A DNA stretch of 64,000 bases from Candidatus Latescibacterota bacterium (GTDB lineage Bacteria; Latescibacterota; UBA2968; UBA8231), in NCBI GenBank assembly GCA_022820485.1, contig JAJEFJ010000042.1, forward strand, positions 1-64,000, read 5' to 3'. Shown here piece by piece: positions 54,088 through 62,901 of this stretch. Position numbers and translations under genes: made by a program. How positions within the stretch are numbered: position 1 is the first letter of the stretch; each line of letters begins with the position of its first letter. Under the pieces are notes generated by a model. That model searched no databases, was not told the DNA's origin, and saw only the letters and a program-made list of their open reading frames with translations.

Positions 54088-55085
54088 CGGCGGTAGGCAA
54101 TGCGCGGATCGAGAAGCGGATAAACCAAGTCGAGGATCAAGGTCACCACGGCGATGGCGAGGATAACCATGAGCACGACGCCGTAGATGACGAAGTAGTC
54201 AAAAGTCTGTATGGCGCGGTACAGCACCGTGCCCACACCCGGATACGCGAACACCACCTCCACCAGCACGGCCCCAGACACCACGTAACCCATCGCCAGC
54301 GCCAAGGCCGTAGTCTGCGGCAACAGCGCGTTGCGCAGGGCGTAGCGGAAGAAAATGTCGCGGCTCTTCAGACCCCGCGCCTCGGCGTAGTTGACGTAAT
54401 CCTCGCCTTGGACAGTGACCATCATACCGCGCATCGACAAAGCCCAAAACCCCACCGACGACAGCACGATCGACAAGGCGGGGACGATGGAGTGATAGAT
54501 CACGTCAATGGCAAAGGCCAAGGTCGGCCCCGGCAGCGTCCCCAAGGTAAAACCACCGCCGAGCGGAAAGGCTCGTAGAGTAAAGCCCAAGAGAAAGACG
54601 AGAACTAGTCCAAGCAAGTAGTAGGGAATCGCCGACAGCGCCAAGAACGGCGCGGCAAAGTAGTGCAGAGCACCGGGGGATCGCGGCCAAGCTAACAGCG
54701 CGCCGAGCACTGTGCCGAGGGCAAAGGCGATCAGCGTCGCCGTCGTCAGCAGGCCGAGCGTCCACGGCAAGGCGCGCATGATAATGTCAGAAGCGCGGCT
54801 CGGAAAGTTGGCAATGGAAACCCCAAAGTCGAGGCGCGCCACATCGCCTAAGTAGCGCAGGTACTGCTTCCACAGGGGCTGATCGAGACCAAAGCGGGCT
54901 TCGTACGTGGCCACTACGGCCTCCATGTCCGTCTTGCCCGCGCCGCCAAAGGAAACCGCCTGCAACAGGCGCTCGCGGATGGGATTCACCGGAGCCATCC
55001 GAGGCATCAAGAAGTTGATGGTAGCCCCTGCCCACACGATCAGCAGGAACACCCCGAAGCGGCGAAAAACATAGTTAAGCGACAA
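54084..55085 (-). CDS. ABC importer permease (OppB/DppB-like)
   Basis: A 333-residue permease: YVFRRFGVFLLIVWAGATIN start, GLDQPLWKQYLRYLGDVARL near residue 75, and DIFFRYALRNALLPQTTALA (EAA loop). The start is TTG at 55085, with GGAG at good spacing inside the previous gene's end; rare, but it fits the normal N-terminus. Partner of the 53230 permease. Confidence 0.92.
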   Translation of the reverse strand: MSLNYVFRRFGVFLLIVWAGATINFLMPRMAPVNPIRERLLQAVSFGGAGKTDMEAVVATYEARFGLDQPLWKQYLRYLGDVARLDFGVSIANFPSRASDIIMRALPWTLGLLTTATLIAFALGTVLGALLAWPRSPGALHYFAAPFLALSAIPYYLLGLVLVFLLGFTLRAFPLGGGFTLGTLPGPTLAFAIDVIYHSIVPALSIVLSSVGFWALSMRGMMVTVQGEDYVNYAEARGLKSRDIFFRYALRNALLPQTTALALAMGYVVSGAVLVEVVFAYPGVGTVLYRAIQTFDYFVIYGVVLMVILAIAVVTLILDLVYPLLDPRIAYRR

Positions 55086-55091
55086 GTCAAC

Positions 55092-56228
55092 TCACTCCGC
55101 GTCGAAGAAGCCGAGGTCCTCGCGCGCCGCGCTGCGCGCCACATCCTCGTCGAGTGTGACTCCGAGGCCGGGAGCCTGCGGCAAGGGGATTCGCCCGTTG
55201 ACGATCAGGTCGCGCTCCACCGTGAGGCTGTTCCACAACTCGTTGTCGAGATGGTGGAACTCCAACACCTGAAAGTTGGGCGAAGCAGCGCACGGGTGGC
55301 ACATGGCCACAGTGCCAATCGGACTGCAAATGTTGTGCGGCGAAATCGGGATGTAATAAATGTCGGCCAAATCGGCGATGCGCCGTCCCTCGGACAGGCC
55401 GCCGGCCTTGGCCAGGTCGGGCGAGATAATGTCCGTCGCCTGCGTCTCGACCAACTCGCGGAACCCGTGGCGCGTGTACAGGTTTTCGCCGGTGCAGATC
55501 GGCGTGCGCGTCGCGTTCTTCACTTCCTTGAGCGCGGCGACGTTTTCAGCCGGAATCGGATCTTCCAACCACATCAAATCCAGCGCTTCCAAAGCATAGG
55601 CGACCTTGAGGATGTCGGGCGGAGCGTACGCCCAGTGGGCGTCGATGAGCAAATCCGTGTTGGGATGCAGCGCCTCGCGGAGTGCCGTGACCACTTCGAT
55701 GTGGAAGGCAATGTCGTGGTTGCTCATGGTGCGGTTGTAGTGGTCGCGCCGGTCGGGACGCGGGTCGATGTCGAACTTGATGGCGTCAAAGCCGCGGGCT
55801 TCCACTTCCCTAGCCTTGGCTACCCACGATTCGGGATTGTCATCCTCGTCGCCAGCGTGGCAGTCGTTGTACACGCGAATCGAGTCGCGATACGCGCCGC
55901 CCAACAATTGCCAGATCGGCACGCCAATCGCCTGCCCAGTTATGTCCCACAGCGCCATCTCAATGCCACTAATCGCGCTCATTACCGCGCCTTGATAATA
56001 CCCCGACGCCGACATCGAGCTTTTCATGTCGCGGAAGAGCTTATCTACATTGCGCGGGTCTTGGCCGATAAGGGCGCGTTGGGTGAGGCGCTCATCGACC
56101 GCGATGTGGTGGACGCCAGCCCCGTGATATGCCTCGCCAATGCCGGTAATCCCCTCGTCAGTGCGCACCTTCACCAGCACCCACGGCATGGGTTGCAGCA
56201 GTACAGCACCCACGTCAACAATTTTCAT
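55092..56228 (-). CDS. Enolase-superfamily (mandelate racemase/muconate lactonizing) dehydratase
   Basis: A 378-residue enzyme: the capping domain, then a barrel with K151 (FDAIKFDI), D196-A-H198, E222 (WLEDPIP) and E248 (CTGENL) as metal ligands, and H298 (ISPHN) as base. This D-x-H arrangement is common in sugar-acid dehydratases such as galactonate or related. Leads the ABC importer operon, so the importer may bring its sugar acid or a conjugate of it. It is divergent from the PhyH gene. The exact substrate cannot be decided from the sequence. Confidence 0.85.
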   Translation of the reverse strand: MKIVDVGAVLLQPMPWVLVKVRTDEGITGIGEAYHGAGVHHIAVDERLTQRALIGQDPRNVDKLFRDMKSSMSASGYYQGAVMSAISGIEMALWDITGQAIGVPIWQLLGGAYRDSIRVYNDCHAGDEDDNPESWVAKAREVEARGFDAIKFDIDPRPDRRDHYNRTMSNHDIAFHIEVVTALREALHPNTDLLIDAHWAYAPPDILKVAYALEALDLMWLEDPIPAENVAALKEVKNATRTPICTGENLYTRHGFRELVETQATDIISPDLAKAGGLSEGRRIADLADIYYIPISPHNICSPIGTVAMCHPCAASPNFQVLEFHHLDNELWNSLTVERDLIVNGRIPLPQAPGLGVTLDEDVARSAAREDLGFFDAE

Positions 56229-56361
56229 CGTTACCCTCTACGTTAGTCAGTATGCAAATATTGAATGAAGACAGATGCCTTATTAGATTGAACACGGCGT
56301 CCAAAGCGCCGCCAATGTATCGCCTCCCCCACCCTCCGTCAAGCTCTCCGGGAGAACCGAC

Positions 56362-57195
56362 ATGATCCGCCTCAACCAACAGCAACTCAACTTTTTCGAC
56401 ACCTTCGGCTACCTCGCGCTGCCGGGACTAATGGCCGACTGTATCGACGAAATCATCGACGCCTTCGAGCAGGTTTGGGCCGAGCGCGGCGGGGGCCACT
56501 ACGGCCAACCGCACGACGGCGAACGGCGCTCCTGCATTGTGCCCTTCATCGATCAACACGAGCGCCTCTGCGCGCTGCTCGACGATCCGCGTATCGAGGG
56601 GTTGCTCGCCAGCCTGCTCGGCGACGACTTCAACTACAGCGGTTCCGACGGCAACTACTACGCTGGCGACACCCGGTGGCACTCCGACGGCTACCAGAAG
56701 GAAATCCGCCACGTCAAGATCGCCTTCTACCTCGACCACCTGACCCGCGACACCGGCTGCCTGCGCGTGATCCCGGGTAGCCACCGCCGCGGCGACCAGT
56801 ACGCCGAGACGCTTGAAGCGAACGTCAAGCAATCGCAGGAGCAATGGGGCATCTCCGGCGACCAAGTCCCAGCCGTCGCGCTCGAAATCGTCCCCGGAGA
56901 TCTAGTCGTCTTCCAGCACAACCTCAAACACGCGGCCTTCGGCGGCAGTGGCCGTCGCCGCATGTTCACCATCAACTGCATGGTGCGCGTGCCCGACGAG
57001 CAGATCGACCTCGTCAAACAGGACATCGCAGGACTCGCCCGCTTCTGGGCCGAGCGCGCGTACGGCGAGACCATGCTCGCCACCGCGAGCAAACGCCGCA
57101 TGGTGCATCTCGAACAGCGCATGGCCAACGACGGCCACCTCAAAGAACTAGCGGCGAAGGCGCGGGCCGAGATGCCCGAACCTTCGCGGGGATAG
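56362..57195 (+). CDS. Phytanoyl-CoA dioxygenase (PhyH)-family protein
   Basis: A 277-residue Fe(II)/2-oxoglutarate dioxygenase. H107-S-D109 (RWHSDGY) and a distal His (H186 or H190 in FQHNLKHAAF), with Arg soon after, form the iron and 2-oxoglutarate sites. Length is typical. Related enzymes hydroxylate lipids, halogenated or small organic compounds; the substrate is unknown. It is divergent from the enolase-type operon and 7 bp before the isomerase-like gene, with which it is likely cotranscribed. Confidence 0.85.
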   Translation: MIRLNQQQLNFFDTFGYLALPGLMADCIDEIIDAFEQVWAERGGGHYGQPHDGERRSCIVPFIDQHERLCALLDDPRIEGLLASLLGDDFNYSGSDGNYYAGDTRWHSDGYQKEIRHVKIAFYLDHLTRDTGCLRVIPGSHRRGDQYAETLEANVKQSQEQWGISGDQVPAVALEIVPGDLVVFQHNLKHAAFGGSGRRRMFTINCMVRVPDEQIDLVKQDIAGLARFWAERAYGETMLATASKRRMVHLEQRMANDGHLKELAAKARAEMPEPSRG

Positions 57196-57202
57196 GAAAA
57201 TC

Positions 57203-58126
57203 ATGAGCGATCAATACGAATTCAAGATGGGGATGTACCTCGGCGAGCTGCAGCAGCCCTTCGAGCAATCGCTGGCCACGGCGCGCGACCTCGGTGCGAA
57301 CTACGTCTGGTGCGGCACCCACTCCAACAATCGCAGCCTCTACGAGCTTGCCGACGACGAGATAGACCAAGCCGCTGAACAGGTCGCCGCACACGGTCTC
57401 GAGTTTTTCCTGCTCGACGGCGCGGGGTTGTTCAAGACAGTGCACCTCGCCGAGCTTGAGCCGGGCAAGATGCTCGAACACGACCAATTCAAGGAGCACT
57501 TCACCAAGCTGGAACGAGCGATGGAGGTTTCAGCCCGTCTGGGAATCGACGCAGTCGGCTGCAGCAGCTTCGCTTGGCCGGCCGAGTACACCGGCGGCAA
57601 GCCCACTTGGCCCATGCGCTGGGCAACGCGCGGCGGCATCATCTCCGACGGCGACATGGCAAAGCTCGTCGAAGCGTTCTCCATGTTCGCCGACCTCGCC
57701 GAAAAACACGACGTCGATATCGCCTTCCTGATGATGCAGTGGAACTACGGCAACACCAGCCGCAACTTCCGCCGCATCGTCGAAGCCGTCGGCTCGCGGC
57801 GCTTCAAGGTGCTCTGGTGTCCAGCGGACAACTACAACTGCGGCGAAGTTGACAATGCCACCGCTGGCTTCGAAAACCTGCGCCCCTACCTGCACGGCGT
57901 CCACGCCAAGGATCTGCGCACCATAAACGGCTCCACGCTCGAATTCGAATACACGCCCATCGGCGAGGGCCACGTCGATTACCCGACAATCCTGCGCAAC
58001 CTGCGCGACAACCGCTGCGACGTCGTCCTGTCGATCGCCACCCACTTCCTACCGGCGAGCGGCTCGCGGCTCGAAGCCATGCAGACGAACTACGCCAACA
58101 TCCGCAGGCTGATTGGCGAGTTGTAA
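57203..58126 (+). CDS. Xylose-isomerase-like TIM-barrel (sugar phosphate isomerase/epimerase family)
   Basis: A 307-residue TIM-barrel protein of the AP-endonuclease-2 type. LFKTVHLAELEPG, KVLWCPADNYNCGE (metal ligand region), and GVHAKDLRT (usual His) are the core blocks. Likely a sugar isomerase or epimerase for a catabolic pathway. It is 8 bp after the PhyH gene and 29 bp before the duplicated-domain gene, so the three form one transcript. Confidence 0.75.
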   Translation: MSDQYEFKMGMYLGELQQPFEQSLATARDLGANYVWCGTHSNNRSLYELADDEIDQAAEQVAAHGLEFFLLDGAGLFKTVHLAELEPGKMLEHDQFKEHFTKLERAMEVSARLGIDAVGCSSFAWPAEYTGGKPTWPMRWATRGGIISDGDMAKLVEAFSMFADLAEKHDVDIAFLMMQWNYGNTSRNFRRIVEAVGSRRFKVLWCPADNYNCGEVDNATAGFENLRPYLHGVHAKDLRTINGSTLEFEYTPIGEGHVDYPTILRNLRDNRCDVVLSIATHFLPASGSRLEAMQTNYANIRRLIGEL

Positions 58127-58155
58127 TACGTTAGACAATCCAACAAGGAGTACGC

Positions 58156-58899
58156 ATGACTGATTCAGCGCAGGGCGACAGCATCGTCATTCTGTTCCGA
58201 GGTGGACGCTTACCTCAGTGGCATCAACTCGACGACGAGCAGCGGCTCAACTACGAGCGCCTGCACGTGGACCTGATGCTGTCCGTCTCCGAGCACCACG
58301 GTCTAATCGGCATACACGGCTACCGCTTGCTGACACCCCAAAACAGTTGGGAGCGCTTCTGGACCATCGAATTCCCAGACCTAGCCGGTGCCGAAGCCTG
58401 GATGGCGGCTGAGACAGAACCTCCGTACGGACACTACGGCTTCTACTCCTACTCCCTCGCCCGCCGCTGGCAACCCGAAAGCCTATCTTGGCTACCCCGC
58501 AAGCCCGAGCCTTCCGTAGCTCCCGACACGGATCCACACTTGATTCCACCCCTGACCGTCGATCCCTCCTCAATCGTCGTACTCGCCTTCGGCGGCTGGC
58601 GTCGCGGCTCCGACCAAGTTGACCCCCAGACGCGCGGCGACGAGGAACGCCAGCAACGACTGCAAGAGGTAGCCCAAGACCACGACCTCATCCACGGGGA
58701 GGTCTTCCGCCTCGTCGGGACCAACACCGAAGGCGAGTTCATCTGGATTTTGGAATTTCCCCAGCTAGCCGGTGCCGAAGCCTATATCGAAGCCGAGAAG
58801 GCACCACCCGCCGAGTCCTATCACAAACGCAACTACCACCTCGCCAGACGCTGGGCACCCGACTACTTCGCCACTTGGCCGCCGAGGACGGGCAACTGA
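58156..58899 (+). CDS. Two-copy alpha/beta-domain protein of unknown function
   Basis: A 247-residue cytoplasmic protein that is a tandem repeat of one ~110-residue domain. Shared blocks: DSIVILFRGG / SSIVVLAFGG at the starts; WTIEFPDLAGAEAW / WILEFPQLAGAEAY in the middle; YSLARRWQPE / YHLARRWAPD at the ends. This fits a dimeric alpha-beta barrel doubled in one chain. I cannot name a function; its place after PhyH and the isomerase suggests a small enzyme of the same pathway. Confidence 0.65.
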   Translation: MTDSAQGDSIVILFRGGRLPQWHQLDDEQRLNYERLHVDLMLSVSEHHGLIGIHGYRLLTPQNSWERFWTIEFPDLAGAEAWMAAETEPPYGHYGFYSYSLARRWQPESLSWLPRKPEPSVAPDTDPHLIPPLTVDPSSIVVLAFGGWRRGSDQVDPQTRGDEERQQRLQEVAQDHDLIHGEVFRLVGTNTEGEFIWILEFPQLAGAEAYIEAEKAPPAESYHKRNYHLARRWAPDYFATWPPRTGN

Positions 58900-58930
58900 A
58901 GAGCCTGCGGACGAGAGCATCACAATCCCA

Positions 58931-59257
58931 TCAGGTGGCATTTGCAAGCCGCGCACTCACAAGTCGATTCAAGCTCACCCCTTGCTCGGCTGCTTGAATG
59001 GCGAGGGCGCGGTGCGATTCCGGTGGCAAGCGCACCATGAACTTCCCACTATAGCTACGGTCCGCTATTGGCTCCGGCACGGCTTCTCCAGTCGCCTGCA
59101 TATCTGCGAGACACTCGCGCACAAGGCGCTGGATGCCGGACAACGCCTCGGCAGACGTAGGGGCCAGCCAACTCAGCGATGGGAATTCAGCGCATAGACC
59201 CACATGTTCGTTGTCTTCAGCCGACCACGTGATGCGGTAGGTGTAATGGTCGCTCAT
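58931..59257 (-). CDS. HicB-family antitoxin-like protein
   Basis: A 108-residue HicB-type protein: RITWSAEDNEHVGLCAEFPS near the start, and GKFMVRLPPESHRALAIQAA at the end, a ribbon-helix-helix domain for DNA binding. No HicA toxin is next to it, so it is solitary or has lost its partner. A good AGGG ribosome site precedes the ATG. Confidence 0.82.
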   Translation of the reverse strand: MSDHYTYRITWSAEDNEHVGLCAEFPSLSWLAPTSAEALSGIQRLVRECLADMQATGEAVPEPIADRSYSGKFMVRLPPESHRALAIQAAEQGVSLNRLVSARLANAT

Positions 59258-59287
59258 CGCATGCCCTCCAGTTTCTCAGCAGCGCGT

Positions 59288-59719
59288 CTAGGCGAGTGGA
59301 TGACGCCAGCGCAAGTCGGGAAAGCGGCTGAAGTCGCGGTCGGTAGTGATCCATTCACTGCCTGACTCAATGGCTAGGGCGGCCAAATACGCATCCTGGA
59401 CCAGATTCCCCTTGCATTGCACCTGTCGGCAAAGCCGGGTGAATATCTCCCAGTGGCGTGCGCCGGGCGCGATGGCCACGCGATTGGGACGATCGCGAAT
59501 TTGGTCCGCGAAAGTTAGAGCCGTGTCCAGCGGGCTGGGCGGATCGAAGATGCGGCTGTGGGTGGCGATGCGGAGAAAGCTGGACACCACGAGGTCGGTC
59601 AGGCCGTAGGCCTGGGGACTATGAATCAGTTCTTCCAGCCAAGCCCGATAAGCCGAGTGATCGGGGATTTCCTCGCGGTGGGCGTAGAGCAGGACATTGA
59701 CGTCAAGCAGGACCACCAT
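59288..59719 (-). CDS. vapC: VapC-type PIN-domain toxin
   Basis: A 143-residue PIN ribonuclease. LLDVNVLLYAHREEIPDH holds D6 and N8, GNLVQDAYLAALAIES and WITTDRDFSRF supply the other acidic metal-site residues. One acidic position of the usual four (near residue 42, in LTDLVVSS) is less clear. It cleaves RNA when freed from its antitoxin. It overlaps the vapB gene by 17 bp. Confidence 0.9.
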   Translation of the reverse strand: MVVLLDVNVLLYAHREEIPDHSAYRAWLEELIHSPQAYGLTDLVVSSFLRIATHSRIFDPPSPLDTALTFADQIRDRPNRVAIAPGARHWEIFTRLCRQVQCKGNLVQDAYLAALAIESGSEWITTDRDFSRFPDLRWRHPLA

Positions 59720-59954
59720 CCCGCTCCATCAGGTCGAGGAGGGACGAAGTATCGTCCAAATCGACGCCGGGTTGCACACCTCGCCCTCTGAAGGTCTTCA
59801 AAGGGACGCGGGTCTGTGGCCGAGTGGCCTCCGTGCGCGTTAGGGCTTCGCGCAGCGCATCCTCGATCACCGCCTTGAGTGTGCGGCCCGTCTGCGCAGC
59901 GTACTGCTTGGCCTCTAACAGCAACTGGTCATCCAACTGAATCGTGGTTCTCAT
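59703..59954 (-). CDS. vapB: VapB-type antitoxin
   Basis: An 83-residue ribbon-helix-helix protein: MRTTIQLDDQLLLEAKQYAA, typical of VapB/DUF2191-like antitoxins. The frame goes 12 codons further upstream, but MRTTIQLDD is the standard N-terminus, so ATG at 59954 is used. Blocks VapC and represses the operon. No ribosome site is visible; the region upstream is AT-rich. Confidence 0.85.
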   Translation of the reverse strand: MRTTIQLDDQLLLEAKQYAAQTGRTLKAVIEDALREALTRTEATRPQTRVPLKTFRGRGVQPGVDLDDTSSLLDLMERDGGPA

Positions 59955-60001
59955 ACATAAAAGCATATGAGATATACATAAATATGGCAACTGCTCTTTT
60001 G

Positions 60002-60091
60002 ATTTTTGCCTCGATTGGCATGGTCGGCGTCTGGACTGCGACCATCGTCGTCGCCTGCAGTGTCCGCATCTGGGCTGCGGACGCTCGCCTT
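60002..60091 (+). pseudogene. Fragment of a PgsA-like gene
   Basis: About 90 bases closely match 60955-61046 inside the CDP-alcohol phosphotransferase gene at 60727, with a 2-base net loss that shifts frame. Read in frame it begins IFASIGMVGVWTATIVVA, against YFASIGMASFWAAAIVVA in the intact gene. It is a decayed partial copy, with the GNAT gene between the two. Confidence 0.72.
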
Positions 60092-60093
60092 GG

Positions 60094-60648
60094 CTAAAAA
60101 CCGCAGGCCCTTAAAACCGGATGTTGCAAAACGGACGCGACTTCCGCCCAAGCCTGTTGGCTATTCTCTCGCTCAAGGTCTGGGTAAAACCCAAAATCGA
60201 GATACACTTTGATGGCGGGAATCCGCCCGCTTGAGGTGCCGAGAAAACTGCGCTCGTGGAATCGCTTTAGATACGCCATCGCCACAGACATCATCGGCTT
60301 GGCAAGCCCACGCCCCTGATAGTCCGGGTGAATCGCGACCCAGTGAATCTGGCCCCAATCCTCGCCATCTAAATCGGGCTGCCACCACGCCGTAATGGTC
60401 CCGATCTCTTCGCCAGCGTCGGTGGTCAGATAAAAACTTCGGTCCTCCAGTGCCCCAAAATCGCGTTTGAATTCGCGCGCAAAAAGCTGGTCGTCAACGT
60501 CGAAGTACGGCTCGGCCGCTCGCTGAATCCGCGTCCAGATAGCCCCTTCATCCGGCCGGTAATTCCGCATGACAAACCCTTTGGGGATCGGAAATTGCGG
60601 AATGTCTTCCATATGCTCGCGGATCATTCTGACACTGTAGTTTTTCAT
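60094..60648 (-). CDS. GNAT-family N-acetyltransferase
   Basis: A 184-residue GNAT enzyme. The acetyl-CoA loop is HPDYQGRGLAKPM, preceded by the beta strand WGQIHWVAI. An upstream GTG at 60654 is in frame; ATG at 60648 has AGG upstream and is used. Transfers an acetyl group to an amine; target unknown. Its 3' end abuts the PgsA-like fragment. Confidence 0.82.
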   Translation of the reverse strand: MKNYSVRMIREHMEDIPQFPIPKGFVMRNYRPDEGAIWTRIQRAAEPYFDVDDQLFAREFKRDFGALEDRSFYLTTDAGEEIGTITAWWQPDLDGEDWGQIHWVAIHPDYQGRGLAKPMMSVAMAYLKRFHERSFLGTSSGRIPAIKVYLDFGFYPDLERENSQQAWAEVASVLQHPVLRACGF

Positions 60649-60726
60649 CGGCACCTGCTATTTTTTGTCCCATATTATAGACATCCTATCGCCAGTCGAC
60701 ATTCTTGCATTTCGAGGGAGGTGAAC

Positions 60727-61374
60727 ATGCAAGCGAATCTCGTGACGTTGATCCGAATATTTCTAGTGTTCCTAGTAATTGGGTTGTACAAAATCAACAC
60801 CATCGCCTGTGGTATAGCGGTCTTGCTGACCATCGCCACCCTCTACATGGACGCACTCGACGGCATCATTGCCCGTCGCCTCGGCATCGAATCCGATCTA
60901 GGCGCAATGTTCGACATCGCCGGAGATCGCATCGTCGAGAACGTCTTCTGGGTCTATTTTGCGTCGATCGGCATGGCCAGCTTCTGGGCGGCGGCCATCG
61001 TCGTCGCCCGCAGCTTTCTCATCGACTGGCTGCGGACGCTCGCCTTTATAGAAGCGGGCCAAACCGCCTTCGGTAGTAAGACGATGATGCAGAGCCGATG
61101 GGCAAAGGCACTCGTGAGCTCCCGTTTCAGTCGGGCGCTCTACGGCTTTACCAAGGCGGTCGTGTTTGTCTATCTGGGCGCGGTGCTGCTAATCCAGTCC
61201 GGCCAAGCCGAGTATGGCTGGTCAATCGGCGTATCCACGGAGTTGCTGCTGCTAATCGGGCAGGCAATCGTCTGGCTGACGGTGGTGATGTGCATCGTGC
61301 GGGGCATCCCGGTAATATGGGACAGCCAAGACGTGCTATTTCGCAAGATGTTTCCCGGCTTGTTGCGCGATTAA
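60727..61374 (+). CDS. PgsA-like CDP-alcohol phosphatidyltransferase
   Basis: A 215-residue membrane enzyme with the full family signature: D42-xx-D45-G-xx-A49-R50, then G59, D63 and D67. Transfers a phosphatidyl group from CDP-diacylglycerol to an alcohol such as glycerol-3-phosphate. The frame reaches 60595, but ATG at 60727 follows GGGAGG. The next gene encodes a HAD-IB phosphatase, which suggests the pair makes phosphatidylglycerol; that is inference. Confidence 0.8.
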   Translation: MQANLVTLIRIFLVFLVIGLYKINTIACGIAVLLTIATLYMDALDGIIARRLGIESDLGAMFDIAGDRIVENVFWVYFASIGMASFWAAAIVVARSFLIDWLRTLAFIEAGQTAFGSKTMMQSRWAKALVSSRFSRALYGFTKAVVFVYLGAVLLIQSGQAEYGWSIGVSTELLLLIGQAIVWLTVVMCIVRGIPVIWDSQDVLFRKMFPGLLRD

Positions 61375-61382
61375 CCACTCCC

Positions 61383-62021
61383 GTGACCGCCGCGATATTC
61401 GATCTAGACGGGACGCTGCTGCCCGGTACCAGCGCCGAAAGGGAGTTCATCCGCTTCGCGCTGAAGACCGGCCAGCAGACCGCCCCAGAGGCGATTCGCG
61501 CGTTCCTGTCTTGGGCCGTCCGCATCCCTACTCGCGGCATCCAATCCAACAAGACCTACTTCGGCGGCGGCGAGATGAACTTACTCGCAGAAACGACAGA
61601 AACCTTCTGTCAACAGCAACTAACTCACCACATCCCAGATCAAGCCCAGCGCCTGATTGCCGCCCATCGCACCGCTGGAGATTGTCTCGGCATCGTGTCG
61701 GGGGCACCGGAAATCCTGATCGCACCCCTGAAGGATCTTCTCGATCTAGATTTCGTCGTTGGCACCAAGCTAGCCTGCGAGCAGGGACGCTTGACGGGCG
61801 ACTTAGACGGCCCGCACGTATCCGGGCGTGAAAAGGTCCGCCAAGCGGACGAAGTAGCGCGCACATACGAATTCGACCTGCGCGAATCCACGGCCTACGG
61901 AAACGCCTTCGACGATCGCTTCTTGCTGGTGGAGGTCGCCCATCCCGTCGTGGTCAATCCAGACATCCGATTAGCGCGTCTAGCTCGCAAGAAGGGCTGG
62001 CCGATCTGTATCTTCTCTTGA
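61383..62021 (+). CDS. HAD-family (subclass IB) phosphatase
   Basis: A 212-residue phosphatase. D7-L-D9-G-T is motif I (IFDLDGTLLPG), IVSGAPEILI is motif II, and the Lys/Asp motifs follow (GREKVRQAD; YGNAFDDRF). The 30-residue helical cap after motif I fits subclass IB, as in PgpC-type phosphatidylglycerophosphatases or phosphoserine phosphatases. The start is GTG at 61383; the longer open frame is a shadow of the upstream gene. Neighbour of the PgsA-like gene. Confidence 0.78.
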   Translation: MTAAIFDLDGTLLPGTSAEREFIRFALKTGQQTAPEAIRAFLSWAVRIPTRGIQSNKTYFGGGEMNLLAETTETFCQQQLTHHIPDQAQRLIAAHRTAGDCLGIVSGAPEILIAPLKDLLDLDFVVGTKLACEQGRLTGDLDGPHVSGREKVRQADEVARTYEFDLRESTAYGNAFDDRFLLVEVAHPVVVNPDIRLARLARKKGWPICIFS

Positions 62022-62044
62022 AGAACATCCAATAAGGAGACCAC

Positions 62045-62836
62045 ATGACCCCACCATCATTCGAACACATCCTCTACGAAAAAAAGGGCCGCATCGCCTA
62101 TGTGACGATAAATCGCCCGCAGGTGATGAACGCCCTGCATCCCCCGGCCCACGCCGAGCTGACTAGGGCTTGGGACGACTTCATCGCCGACGATCAAGTC
62201 TGGGTCGCCATTCTCACCGGTGCTGGCGAGCGCACTTTCTCGGCTGGCACGGACCTGAAATACCGCGTCGAACAAACAGACGACGATCAGCTCCGCAACC
62301 CAGTCCACTCCCCGGTCCACATCCTCGACCGCTGCTACAAGCCGATCATCGCCGCAGTCAACGGTTATGCCATCGGCGGCGGCCTGGAATTGGCGCTGCA
62401 CTGCGATCTGATCGTGGCAGCCCCAAGCGCCCGCTTTGGTTTTCCCGAGGCCCGGCGCGGCCTGCTAGCCGATGCCGGCGGCGTGCTCAAACTGCCACGC
62501 CGCATCCCCTACCACTTGGCTATGGGCATGCTGCTGACCGGCAAGCTATTCTCGGCACAGGAAGCCCTAGCCATGGGCTTGGTCAATGAAGTAGCCGACG
62601 ACGAACCCGTGATGGCCACGGCCGAACGCTGGGCCGCCGAGATCCTAGCGTGCGGCCCCCTCGCCGTCCAAGCCGCCAAGCAGGTAGCACTCCACACCAT
62701 CGAGTCCCCCATCTCCCAGGCGCAGAGCCAACTGGAGGACCTGACGGCCGTGCGCCGCCTACGGCTGTCGGAAGACTACGCCGAAGGGCCGCGGGCATTC
62801 GCCGAAAAACGCAAGCCACAATGGAAGGGAAAATGA
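62045..62836 (+). CDS. Enoyl-CoA hydratase/isomerase-family protein
   Basis: A 263-residue crotonase-fold protein: RPQVMNALHPPAHAELTRAW, FSAGTDLKYR (oxyanion region), AAVNGYAIGGGLELALHCDL (trimer and active-site loop), with a Glu in FPEARRGLL. Adds water to enoyl-CoA or a related reaction. The usual second active-site Glu in the loop near residue 140 is at FPEARRG; activity is likely. AAGGAG precedes the ATG. Confidence 0.88.
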   Translation: MTPPSFEHILYEKKGRIAYVTINRPQVMNALHPPAHAELTRAWDDFIADDQVWVAILTGAGERTFSAGTDLKYRVEQTDDDQLRNPVHSPVHILDRCYKPIIAAVNGYAIGGGLELALHCDLIVAAPSARFGFPEARRGLLADAGGVLKLPRRIPYHLAMGMLLTGKLFSAQEALAMGLVNEVADDEPVMATAERWAAEILACGPLAVQAAKQVALHTIESPISQAQSQLEDLTAVRRLRLSEDYAEGPRAFAEKRKPQWKGK

Positions 62837-62901
62837 GACTGATTGACGAGGAAAAGCTATTCAGGTATGCTTTTACAGAATAATTCTTAACGAGGGCTGA
62901 T

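Noticed and set aside
62833..62884. 16-codon ORF starting at ATGA overlap with the enoyl-CoA hydratase stop
   Set aside because: Too short to support; it could be a remnant, but no similarity was seen.
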